A program made the position numbers and the translations under genes. From an uncultured Polaribacter sp. (GTDB lineage: Bacteria; Bacteroidota; Bacteroidia; Flavobacteriales; Flavobacteriaceae): a stretch of 64,000 nucleotides of DNA. The DNA lies in assembly GCF_947501385.1 (NCBI RefSeq), contig NZ_CANMVP010000006.1, forward strand, positions 62,001-126,000. Reading direction: 5' to 3'. The notes beneath the pieces were generated by a model. It saw only the letters and a program-made list of their open reading frames with translations, ran no database searches and was not told where the DNA came from. Positions 23,580 through 31,069 of the stretch are shown piece after piece (position 1 is the first letter of the stretch; every line of letters starts with the position of its first letter).

Positions 23580-24047
23580 CTAAGAGACCAACTGATTAAA
23601 ATATTCAAAAATTTCTCCTTTAGAAATGGAACTTCCTTTTTCCATCAAGTCAAAAATCTCTAGATTTCTCTCTGTATGATAAGGTTTTGAACCTTTAAAG
23701 ATATCTACAGAATTGTCCATAGGATTTTGCATTAACCATTCAAATCCTTTTTGTTCTAGTAAATTGATATCCCAATTAATTTTTATGGCAATTCTATGAA
23801 TTTCTTCGGCATCGCATTTAAACAAGTTGACAGAAGTCTTAGAAAAGTGTTCTATGTATTGTGTTTTGGTTAACACATCATCCCAAACAACATCAGAAAA
23901 AACATTCATTTCTTCTTCTGCAACGTCTGGTTTTTCTTGTTTTATCTGATTCCATTCTTTTACATCGATACTTTGAGAAGCTAAAAAACGTGCAAAATCT
24001 TCATGTAAACTTTCAAATTGTTCTTTGGTAAGTTGTCTGTATTTCAT
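23580..24047 (-). CDS. DUF6495 family protein
   Basis: A 155-residue acidic cytoplasmic protein beginning MKYRQLTKEQFESLHEDFARFLASQ, a start I associate with the flavobacterial DUF6495 family. Other features are EEEMNVFSDVVWDDVL and LFKCDAEEIHRIAIKINW. No membrane segment or catalytic motif is apparent, and no function is known. A 7-base tandem repeat array begins immediately upstream of its start. Confidence 0.72.
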   Translation of the reverse strand: MKYRQLTKEQFESLHEDFARFLASQSIDVKEWNQIKQEKPDVAEEEMNVFSDVVWDDVLTKTQYIEHFSKTSVNLFKCDAEEIHRIAIKINWDINLLEQKGFEWLMQNPMDNSVDIFKGSKPYHTERNLEIFDLMEKGSSISKGEIFEYFNQLVS

Positions 24048-24051
24048 TTTA

Positions 24052-24107
24052 GTTGGAAGTTGGAAATTAGAAGTTGGAAGTTAGAAGTTAGAAGTTAGAA
24101 GTTCAAG
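24052..24107. repeat. 7-bp tandem repeat array (GTTRGAA)
   Basis: Seven complete units and one degenerate unit follow each other: GTTGGAA, GTTGGAA, ATTAGAA, GTTGGAA, then three GTTAGAA and GTTCAAG. The array begins 5 bases upstream of the DUF6495 ATG, so it fills its leader and promoter region. The heptamer period is shared with arrays at 10719 and 44457. Confidence 0.85.
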
Positions 24108-24123
24108 TTTTGGAATTTGAAGT

Positions 24124-24157
24124 AAAAAAAGCTCGTTATTTCTAACGAGCTTTTTGT
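24124..24157. terminator. intrinsic terminator of the rpsF-rpsR-rplI operon
   Basis: A 13-bp stem AAAAAGCTCGTTA/TAACGAGCTTTTT (24126-24138 with 24143-24155) closes loop TTTC. T tracts lie on both sides, so it works for both strands. It lies about 20 bases after the rplI stop. Confidence 0.9.
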
Positions 24158-24177
24158 ATATTTATTTAAAGTAAAAC

Positions 24178-24624
24178 TTATTCAGCTACTACTTCAAAAG
24201 TAATATCAGCAACTACTGCTCTGTGTAATCTTACAGAAGCTTCGTATTTACCTAATCTTTTCACAGAACCACCAACAACCTTAATAAATTTCTTATCTAG
24301 ATCTGTTCCTGCTTTAGCTATTGCTGCAGCTAAATCTATATTGTTCACAGAACCAAATAACTTGTCTCCTGAACCTGTTTTAGATGCAATTTTAATATCA
24401 TATCCTTTCACTGTTTCTGCTATTTTATTAGCATCTTCAATTACTTTAGCTTCTTTATAAGCTCTTTGCTTTACATTCTCTGCTAATACTTTCTTAGCTG
24501 AAGAGGTAGCTAAAATAGCTTGTCCTGTAGGAATTAAAAAGTTTCTACCATACCCGTTTTTAACGGCTACAACATCATCTTTAAATCCTAAATTTTCTAC
24601 GTCTTGTTTTAATATCAGTTCCAT
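24178..24624 (-). CDS. rplI: 50S ribosomal protein L9
   Basis: L9 binds 23S rRNA near the L1 stalk and helps keep the frame. The N-terminal domain starts MELILKQDVENLGFKDDVVAVKNGYGRNFLIPTG..., with the Gly-rich NGYGRNFL and a long connecting helix, then the C-terminal domain (KTGSGDKLFGSVNNIDLA). The 148-residue length is normal. It is last in the rpsF-rpsR-rplI operon. Confidence 0.97.
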   Translation of the reverse strand: MELILKQDVENLGFKDDVVAVKNGYGRNFLIPTGQAILATSSAKKVLAENVKQRAYKEAKVIEDANKIAETVKGYDIKIASKTGSGDKLFGSVNNIDLAAAIAKAGTDLDKKFIKVVGGSVKRLGKYEASVRLHRAVVADITFEVVAE

Positions 24625-24638
24625 TGTCTACGCCTTTA

Positions 24639-24935
24639 TTATTTTAATAAATCTCCAACATAAGGCATTAGCGCTAAATGACGACACCTTTTAATTGCTT
24701 GCGCAACTTTACGTTGATATTTTAATGAGGTTCCTGTTAAACGTCTTGGTAAGATTTTACCTTGTTCGTTTACTAAATACATTAAGAAGTCTGGATCTTT
24801 ATAATCGATATACTTGATACCTTTCTTTTTAAATCTACAGTATTTTGCTTCTTTCTTCGTGTCTATATCTAATGGCGTTAAATATCTAACGTCAGCAGAT
24901 TTACCACCTTTTGCTTGTTGTTCTATTGTTGCCAT
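24639..24935 (-). CDS. rpsR: 30S ribosomal protein S18
   Basis: S18 pairs with S6 on the platform of the small subunit. The conserved core [20 protein letters not shown] and [30 protein letters not shown] is complete; the N-terminal 25 residues ([15 protein letters not shown]) are the longer form seen in Bacteroidetes. It begins 3 bases after rpsF and is followed by rplI after 14 bases. Confidence 0.97.
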   Translation of the reverse strand: MATIEQQAKGGKSADVRYLTPLDIDTKKEAKYCRFKKKGIKYIDYKDPDFLMYLVNEQGKILPRRLTGTSLKYQRKVAQAIKRCRHLALMPYVGDLLK

Positions 24936-24938
24936 GTC

Positions 24939-25280
24939 TTATTTTTTAGTAGATTTAACACGTTCACGTCTTTTTTCAGCCCAAGCAGCAGCATGTTTAT
25001 CTAATCTAACAGAAAGGTAACGCATAACGCTATCATCTCTTCTAAATTCTAACTCAAATGCAGTAATTTCTTGACCAGAAATTTTGTATTCTAATAAGTG
25101 ATAAAAACCACTTTTCTTTTTTTGAATTGGGTATGCTAATTTCTTTAAGCCCCAATCTTCTTTTGAGATCATTTCAGCTCCTTTAGAAACTAAATAATCT
25201 TCGAACTTTTGTACTGTCTCCTTTATCTGAGTGTCAGATAAAACGGGATTCAAAATGAAAACAGTTTCGTAATGATTCAT
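24939..25280 (-). CDS. rpsF: 30S ribosomal protein S6
   Basis: S6 forms the S6:S18 pair in 30S assembly. The protein starts MNHYETVFILNPVLSD and has the core DWGLKKLAYPIQKKKSGFYHLLEYK and RRDDSVMRYLSVRLDKHA. Length 113 residues is typical. It is first in the operon, with a -7 box 34 bases upstream. Confidence 0.97.
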   Translation of the reverse strand: MNHYETVFILNPVLSDTQIKETVQKFEDYLVSKGAEMISKEDWGLKKLAYPIQKKKSGFYHLLEYKISGQEITAFELEFRRDDSVMRYLSVRLDKHAAAWAEKRRERVKSTKK

Positions 25281-25313
25281 AAATTAAATATTTATTGTTT
25301 ATTTTTAAGGGTG

Positions 25314-25321
25314 CAAATATA
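25314..25321 (-). promoter_or_regulatory. -7 box of the rpsF operon
   Basis: TATATTTG on the minus strand matches TAnnTTTG and would give a leader of about 25 bases. No TTG is found at the -33 distance. Confidence 0.5.
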
Positions 25322-25384
25322 AGAACTTTTTACTTATCCTCATCATTAATTTTTAAATGTTTAATTAGGATAAAAGTTTGAAAC

Positions 25385-26473
25385 TTATTTTAAATCAAAA
25401 GCTTCGTTTATTTCTTTATAAACCACTTCTCCTTTCACAATACTTAATCCTTTTAATAGTGCTTTGTCTGTTCCACAAGCTTTTTCCCAACCTTTGTTTG
25501 AAATATTTAAAATATAGGGCAGAGTTACGTTGGTCAAAGCTATTGTAGATGTATATGGAACTGCTCCTGGCATATTTGCGACACAATAATGTACAACATC
25601 ATCTATAATATAGGTAGGATCTTCATGTGTTGTTGCTTTTGTGGTTTCAAAACATCCGCCTTGATCTACAGCTACATCAACCACAACCGTTCCGGGTCTC
25701 ATCTCTTTTAACATGTCTTTGGTGATTAATTTTGGCGCCTTTCCTCCTTTTACCAAAACTCCACCAATGATTAAATCGTGCGTTTTTATATTTTGTCTGA
25801 TACTATATTCATTAGAAAAAGCCGTAATTACATGGTTTGGTAGTACGTCATTTACATAGCGTAAACGTTTCATATTAATGTCCATAATAGTTACATGTGC
25901 GCCTAAACCTGCCGCCATTTTTGCAGCTTGTACACCTACAACTCCTGCGCCTAAGATTAAGACTTTTCCTGGCGCAACTCCTGGAACGCCTCCTAGTAAA
26001 ATTCCACGTCCTTTAATTGGTTTTTCTAAATATTTTGCGCCTTGTTGCACAGCCATTCTTCCGGCAACTTCAGACATTGGTGTTAATAATGGCAAGGTTC
26101 CTTCTTCATCTTCTACCGTTTCGTAAGCAATACAAATCGCTTTACTTTGAATCATTGCTTTTGTTAAAGCTTCACTAGAGGCAAAATGGAAATACGTAAA
26201 AACAATCTGGTTTTCTTTAATTAAAGGATATTCTGATGCAATGGGTTCTTTTACCTTTACAATCATTTCACTTTGCCCATACACATCTTCTATGGTTGCT
26301 AAAATAGTTGCGCCAACATCTATATAATGTTTATCGAAAAAACCACTGCCCTCGCCAGCTGTAGATTGTATATAAACTGTATGATTTTTCTTGGTTAGTT
26401 CAAAAACACCTGCAGGCGTCATACCTACTCTGCTCTCGTTGTTTTTAATTTCTTTAGGAATTCCTATTTTCAT
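25385..26473 (-). CDS. ald: alanine dehydrogenase
   Basis: Ald reversibly deaminates L-alanine to pyruvate with NAD+. The 362-residue protein keeps the known catalytic residues in the standard numbering: Arg15 (ESRVGMTPAG), Lys75 (VKVKEP), His96 (TYFHFASS), plus the nucleotide loop LGAGVVGVQAA and VVDVAVDQGGCFET. The length is typical. It is monocistronic. It contrasts with the divergent paralogue at 18866-20062, which has lost Lys75 and His96 equivalents. Confidence 0.95.
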   Translation of the reverse strand: MKIGIPKEIKNNESRVGMTPAGVFELTKKNHTVYIQSTAGEGSGFFDKHYIDVGATILATIEDVYGQSEMIVKVKEPIASEYPLIKENQIVFTYFHFASSEALTKAMIQSKAICIAYETVEDEEGTLPLLTPMSEVAGRMAVQQGAKYLEKPIKGRGILLGGVPGVAPGKVLILGAGVVGVQAAKMAAGLGAHVTIMDINMKRLRYVNDVLPNHVITAFSNEYSIRQNIKTHDLIIGGVLVKGGKAPKLITKDMLKEMRPGTVVVDVAVDQGGCFETTKATTHEDPTYIIDDVVHYCVANMPGAVPYTSTIALTNVTLPYILNISNKGWEKACGTDKALLKGLSIVKGEVVYKEINEAFDLK

Positions 26474-26630
26474 TTTGCTTATTTAAGTATTATAAGCACG
26501 TAAAAATAGTTTGTTTTTCTGTGATTAAATAGCTAAAATATCCATTGAGCTAATTATTCTGATTTCACACAAATACTTCTTAAAAAAATTAATATTATCT
26601 AATTAAAATTGATAATAATGAAGAATATAT

Positions 26631-26662
26631 AAAAGTCAGCTTTTTACGGCTGACTTTTTATA
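26631..26662 (-). terminator. intrinsic terminator of the ECF sigma operon
   Basis: AAAAGTCAGC (26631-26640) pairs with GCTGACTTTT (26649-26658) around an 8-base loop. On the minus strand it lies about 28 bases after the stop of the barrel gene and ends in TTTTATAT. Confidence 0.75.
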
Positions 26663-26689
26663 AAGTGTATGGTTCATTTGCTAAAAATA

Positions 26690-27805
26690 CTAGTCCAGAT
26701 CAAAACGAATTCCCATAGAAATGTTTCTAATTTCGGTATCTTTAAAAAGTGGATTCAGATCATACTTCACATATAAACTTGTAGATCTATAACCTAAATA
26801 TGCACTCAAACCATAATTGACCGTATTCATATGAAAGTTATCATATTGTAATTGTTCTAATTCTGTTCCTTGTGCATCTTTATATTCTAAATATTGTCTT
26901 GTTCCTAATTTAAAACCAACAAAACCACCAACTCCTAAACGTACAGATCTATTGGTTCTGTCGTATACAAAGCCGTCTTTATATTTTTTGTTTTTTGAAA
27001 AATCCCACTCTAAATGCACAGGGAAATTCATTTGTACATGTCTTAATCTACTTTCTGATAAATTTTCTGAAAACACTTGTAATTCAGTCATATCTCCATT
27101 TTTAACATGATATTGATTGTTGTCTGCTCTTAAATTATTCCAAAGAAAAGACAAACCATATTTAAAATATAATTGAGAGGCCTCTTTTGTAAATCTCGTT
27201 TTCCAGCTAAAACCTAATTCATAAAAATGAGACTGCCAAAATTTATATTCAGAATCATTTAAGGAGGCTAGTTTATGATCTGTCAAAACGTTATTTACAC
27301 CCATTGCAAATATAAACTGACTAGTTGTGCTTCTACTTGTTTTTCCTTTTTTCTTCAATTTTCTTTTCCTTGCTTCTCTCTTCTCTGTTTGGGTGTCATA
27401 ATACTCATCATTATCTTTAAATTTGAAGGTTTTACTTCCAATGGTAAACGTATTTACATCGTCATCATCAAATTGATCTTCCTTGGAACTTGCAATTTTA
27501 CCATTTGTTTTGTCTTGTACTAAGATTTGCAACAAACGCTCTTGCTCGCCCACTTGAGTTTCTATTTTTTTAGCGTGGTATGCAGCGATTTCCTTTTTTA
27601 ATGTGTCTGCTGTGGTCTTTGTGACTTCTCCATTGGCTAATTTTCGATCAATTTCTTTCACTTTCATTTTTAAAGAATCTTTCTGAGTCTTTGTAATCAG
27701 CTCTATTCTTTTAGAAATCTTACGGACTTCTTTTTCAAATGTTTTTTCTTGTGATGTTACAGCTATGGTGACAAAAAAGGCTAATAATAGTAGAGTTTTT
27801 TTCAT
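26690..27805 (-). CDS. outer-membrane beta-barrel protein with coiled-coil N-terminus
   Basis: A signal peptide (about 1-18, ending TSQE) is followed by a predicted coiled coil of charged heptads (about 20-100), an Asp-rich patch DDDD near 112, a Lys/Arg-rich linker (KREARKRKLKKKGK) and a C-terminal PorT-like barrel of about 200 residues with alternating strands (FIFAMGVNNVLTDH to NISMGIRFDLD). It is the third gene of an operon with an ECF sigma factor and an anti-sigma-like protein. This triple suggests an envelope-stress circuit with the barrel as effector or sensor; that is inference. Confidence 0.7.
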   Translation of the reverse strand: MKKTLLLLAFFVTIAVTSQEKTFEKEVRKISKRIELITKTQKDSLKMKVKEIDRKLANGEVTKTTADTLKKEIAAYHAKKIETQVGEQERLLQILVQDKTNGKIASSKEDQFDDDDVNTFTIGSKTFKFKDNDEYYDTQTEKREARKRKLKKKGKTSRSTTSQFIFAMGVNNVLTDHKLASLNDSEYKFWQSHFYELGFSWKTRFTKEASQLYFKYGLSFLWNNLRADNNQYHVKNGDMTELQVFSENLSESRLRHVQMNFPVHLEWDFSKNKKYKDGFVYDRTNRSVRLGVGGFVGFKLGTRQYLEYKDAQGTELEQLQYDNFHMNTVNYGLSAYLGYRSTSLYVKYDLNPLFKDTEIRNISMGIRFDLD

Positions 27806-27864
27806 TTTTATGAGTTTTAAGTTTTTTTATTAATTTAGGAATAAGATGAAGCGCAGTAACGTTT

Positions 27865-28689
27865 TTAATCATTTCTACTTGCAATTGCAGTAGCAATATT
27901 CGATATTTTTTTCTTTAAGGATTTTAAGAAATTATTCTGAAAATCGTCTTCATGAATACTTTGTTCTACTTCTGCTAAAATGGTTTCAGGATTCACTTTT
28001 AAATTCGATTTTTTGAGCTCACTTTTAATCGTTTTTAAAATAGCATCTCTACTCACATTATATTTTGCGTAATATGTTTTTACTTCATTTGGTGTATGTG
28101 TTACTGCATACAATAAATCTTCTGCGTTTACTTTAATTCGGCTATTTTTTACTGTTTGAACGGTTTCTGATACTTTAGATTCCTCTCCCGAAACTTCGAG
28201 ATTCGGAATGACATTTTGTGTTTTTTCTTTAAATTTAGCTATTCTTGTTTTCTCTATTTGTTTAGGTTTATTTTTAGCAATTACTTTTCTAGTTGTAGCT
28301 TCCTTTTTCTTCGGAATGAAGGCCTTAGGCTTCATTATATTTTCTTGTTTTTGGGTTGCTTTATCATTCTTAACAATTGCTTCCTCAATAGGAACTTCAT
28401 TAAAGATTTCATTTATTTTATTGTTGATAGAAATTGTATCTATTTTAGTATGTACTATGATATTCTTAGGAATAACTATTTGTTCATCTTCAGAAAATAG
28501 GTAGAATCCTACTGAAATTAAAATCAAAATACTTGCTGCATAGCCGATATAAAAAAACCAACCTTTCTTTTTTTGCTGTGGTTGTTCGTCTAATTGTGCC
28601 GACAAACGTTCCCAAGCAGAAACTGATGGTTCTAAAGTTCTATTCGCAAACTTCTCTTTTATGTTGTTGTCTAATTTATTTGTTTTCAT
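27865..28689 (-). CDS. anti-sigma-factor-like single-pass membrane protein
   Basis: The first 43 residues are cytoplasmic (IKEKFANRTLEPSVSAWERLSAQLDE), a pattern common in flavobacterial proteins next to ECF sigma genes. One membrane helix spans about 44-65 (GWFFYIGYAASILILISVGFYLF). The long extracytoplasmic part is Lys-rich and low in complexity, with a helical tail. No zinc motif is present, so it is not a ZAS anti-sigma factor. Its start overlaps the sigma gene by 14 bases. The anti-sigma role is inferred from position and topology. Confidence 0.65.
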   Translation of the reverse strand: MKTNKLDNNIKEKFANRTLEPSVSAWERLSAQLDEQPQQKKKGWFFYIGYAASILILISVGFYLFSEDEQIVIPKNIIVHTKIDTISINNKINEIFNEVPIEEAIVKNDKATQKQENIMKPKAFIPKKKEATTRKVIAKNKPKQIEKTRIAKFKEKTQNVIPNLEVSGEESKVSETVQTVKNSRIKVNAEDLLYAVTHTPNEVKTYYAKYNVSRDAILKTIKSELKKSNLKVNPETILAEVEQSIHEDDFQNNFLKSLKKKISNIATAIASRND

Positions 28690-29233
28690 GAATTATTGTA
28701 TTCATTTTATAATAATTTTGCTGCAATAATTTACGCGCTTTAAATAACTGCGATTTTGATGTACTTTCAGAAACACCTAATTTTTCTGCAATTTCTGAAT
28801 GTTTATACCCTTCTATGGCGAATAAATTAAACACCATTTTGTATCCTTCTGGCAATTTATCGATAAGTTTCTGAATGTCTTCTACAGTAGTATTTTCTAA
28901 ACTTTCTGTGGCTGCATCGTTAAAAACAAAATCTTCATCAGATACATCGACTAAATTCTTTTTACGGAGATAAGAAATGCAAGTATTCACCATAATTCTA
29001 CGAATCCAACCTTCAAAACTACCTTCATGTTTAAACTTTTGCAAATTGGTAAAAACTTTTAAGAACCCTTGCAACATCAAATCTTCTGCATGGTGCAAAT
29101 CTTTTACATATTGCCTGCAAACGCCCATCATTTTAGGTGAAAACTGCTCAAACAATTGTTTTTGCGCTTCTCTATTGTTTTCACTCGCTTTTTTTATGAG
29201 CGATTTCTCGTTATGCAATTTTATAATTTTCAA
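28676..29233 (-). CDS. ECF RNA polymerase sigma factor
   Basis: The 185-residue sigma-70-family ECF factor has region 2 (EQFSPKMMGVCRQYVKDLHHAEDLMLQGFLKVF, GSFEGWIRRIMVNTCISYLRKK) and region 4 (LPEGYKMVFNLFAIEGYKHSEIAEKLGVSESTSKSQLFKARKLLQ), joined by an acidic linker. It should guide RNA polymerase to a small regulon. The start is TTG (MKIIKLHNEK), a start position I recognise from relatives. It is first in an operon with an anti-sigma-like and a barrel gene. Confidence 0.9.
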   Translation of the reverse strand: MKIIKLHNEKSLIKKASENNREAQKQLFEQFSPKMMGVCRQYVKDLHHAEDLMLQGFLKVFTNLQKFKHEGSFEGWIRRIMVNTCISYLRKKNLVDVSDEDFVFNDAATESLENTTVEDIQKLIDKLPEGYKMVFNLFAIEGYKHSEIAEKLGVSESTSKSQLFKARKLLQQNYYKMNTIIHENK

Positions 29234-29261
29234 GCCTCTTGATTCCGTTTTTACTGCCTTA

Positions 29262-29269
29262 CAAATATA
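29262..29269 (-). promoter_or_regulatory. -7 box of the ECF sigma operon
   Basis: On the minus strand TATATTTG matches TAnnTTTG and ends 28 bases upstream of the TTG start. It looks like a housekeeping rather than an ECF-type promoter. No TTG lies at the -33 distance. Confidence 0.45.
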
Positions 29270-29440
29270 TAGACTCCCAAAGTTTTAAAAAGGTTGCTTG
29301 GAGGAAAAATAATAATTAGTTTTTTTTGATTTGTAATCATTGGTTGATGATTTTATCTGCCTATTAATGTGTTAGACTTGATGTATAGTACTTTTATGGC
29401 ATAAAAATTGATGATTTTTTAATACCAACTAACTACAACA

Positions 29441-31069
29441 ATGAAAAAAAAAATCTTCTTACTTATTGCGATTATTCCGTTTATACTGTATTCACAAACT
29501 AACAATAACTTTAAAACCATTTCTGGCTTTATATATCATGAAAAAGCTCCACTTGCTTATGTTAAAATTTCCATAAGTGATACAATTACAAGTACTTCAA
29601 GCGATTCTAAAGGTTTTTATAAAATTGATGCCAAGGCTGGAGATATTTTGAGTTTTAAATATCCGGGACTAAAAAATAGTATGATTTTAGTTGAAGATGT
29701 AACTGCAACTCTTAATATTGTTATGAGAAATAAAAATACCATTCTTAAAAATAAACAAAACAAGCTTTTAAAATTAGGGGGTAGTAATATCGGGTCTTCG
29801 TCAACAAATGTTGTTATAATAGCTATTGATGGAAAAAGCTTAGATAAAAATGCGGCAACATTAACAGCAGCTATTTTAGAAAAAATTCCTTTTTTACATG
29901 CCAAACAAAATAATTTTGGAGAAAATATTCTTTATATAAAAGGAGCAGAATTAGATGGCCCTGTTTTGTGGGAAATAGATGATTTTTATTACAATATTCC
30001 CATTCCTATTTATATTTCTGAGGTAAAAAATGTAACGATACTTAATTCTGATTTAAATGGCTGCATCATAAAGGTGAAAACTACTATTGATTATTCTAAA
30101 ATTGAAGATATTAATTATGATAATTATTTCTTTTCTGATGTTGATTATTACAATTATGATGCTATACTATATAAAGATAGAATTGTATATACTCCAGATT
30201 ACATTCATGAATTTAAAAATACAGCCACATCAAAAGAAGCACTACATGTCTATTTAGAGCAACACTCAAAATATAAAACTCAAGTTAATTATCATTTTAA
30301 TATTATAAATTATCTTGAAAAAAAATATGCCGATAAAGATATATTATTAAAAGTTCTTTCAGATTATGAAGAATTGGCTACTAGCAATCCAGAGGATTTA
30401 AAAGCAATTGCTTATAAATATCAAGAATTAAATGAACATACAAAAGCTTTGGTCGTTTACAAAAAATTGGTGAATCTTAGACCAGAATATGCACAATCCT
30501 ATAGAGATTTAGCGCAGGCTTTTTTAGACTTAAAAGATTACAGGAGCACATGGTTAATTTATAAGTTCTATTTAAATAAAGGTTTTAAAATAGAAAATAA
30601 CGATATTGGAGAAATCTTCTCTTCTGAAATAATTTCTAGCTATCATAAAGATAAAAATGGTTCCCATAAAAAAATCAAAATAAGCAATGTCGAAAAAACT
30701 ACTAAGAGTGATGTACGATTAGTCTTTGAATGGAATACCTCTGAAGCTGAATTTATTCTTGAATTTGTAAATCCAAATGATGAAGTATATGCAATTGAAA
30801 ATTCTACAAAAATTAATAACGATTTAATCATCGACCAGAAAAAGAAAGGATATACCTCAAAAGAAATTCTAATTGAGAGATTAAAATATGGAGATTGGTT
30901 GGTTAATTTTACATATTTGGGTAATAAACAATACAAACCAACAATTTTAAAAGTTACAAGTTATTATAATTGGGGAAAACCCAATCAAAGAAAACAAATA
31001 AACGTTTATGAATTTACAATTCATAATGTAAAAACGCAATTATTAAAGTTAAACAGCTATATGCTCTAA
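29441..31069 (+). CDS. secreted CarboxypepD_reg/TPR mosaic protein, unknown
   Basis: A signal peptide (about 1-19, ending YSQ) is followed by a CarboxypepD_reg-like domain (about 23-95: ISGFIYHEKAPLAYVKISI, SDSKGFYKIDAKAGDILSFKYPG), then a stretch resembling part of a TonB-receptor plug (KSLDKNAATLTAAILEKIP, GENILYIKGAELDGPVLWEIDDFYY), then TPR-like helices (about 300-390: YQELNEHTKALVVYKKLVNLRPEYAQSYRDLAQAF) and a C-terminal beta domain (DVRLVFEWN...EFVNP). The pieces occur separately in Bacteroidetes envelope proteins. Function is unknown. It is divergent from the ECF operon and overlaps priA by 4 bases. Confidence 0.65.
   Translation: MKKKIFLLIAIIPFILYSQTNNNFKTISGFIYHEKAPLAYVKISISDTITSTSSDSKGFYKIDAKAGDILSFKYPGLKNSMILVEDVTATLNIVMRNKNTILKNKQNKLLKLGGSNIGSSSTNVVIIAIDGKSLDKNAATLTAAILEKIPFLHAKQNNFGENILYIKGAELDGPVLWEIDDFYYNIPIPIYISEVKNVTILNSDLNGCIIKVKTTIDYSKIEDINYDNYFFSDVDYYNYDAILYKDRIVYTPDYIHEFKNTATSKEALHVYLEQHSKYKTQVNYHFNIINYLEKKYADKDILLKVLSDYEELATSNPEDLKAIAYKYQELNEHTKALVVYKKLVNLRPEYAQSYRDLAQAFLDLKDYRSTWLIYKFYLNKGFKIENNDIGEIFSSEIISSYHKDKNGSHKKIKISNVEKTTKSDVRLVFEWNTSEAEFILEFVNPNDEVYAIENSTKINNDLIIDQKKKGYTSKEILIERLKYGDWLVNFTYLGNKQYKPTILKVTSYYNWGKPNQRKQINVYEFTIHNVKTQLLKLNSYML

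Noticed and set aside
24052-24107. Possible CRISPR-like array
   Set aside because: Units are 7 bases in direct tandem with no spacers, and no cas genes are in the window.
28208-28504. Two overlapping plus-strand ORFs of 94 to 98 codons with hydrophobic products
   Set aside because: They are antisense to the Lys-rich region of the anti-sigma-like gene; Lys codons read backwards give Phe and Leu, which makes false membrane proteins.
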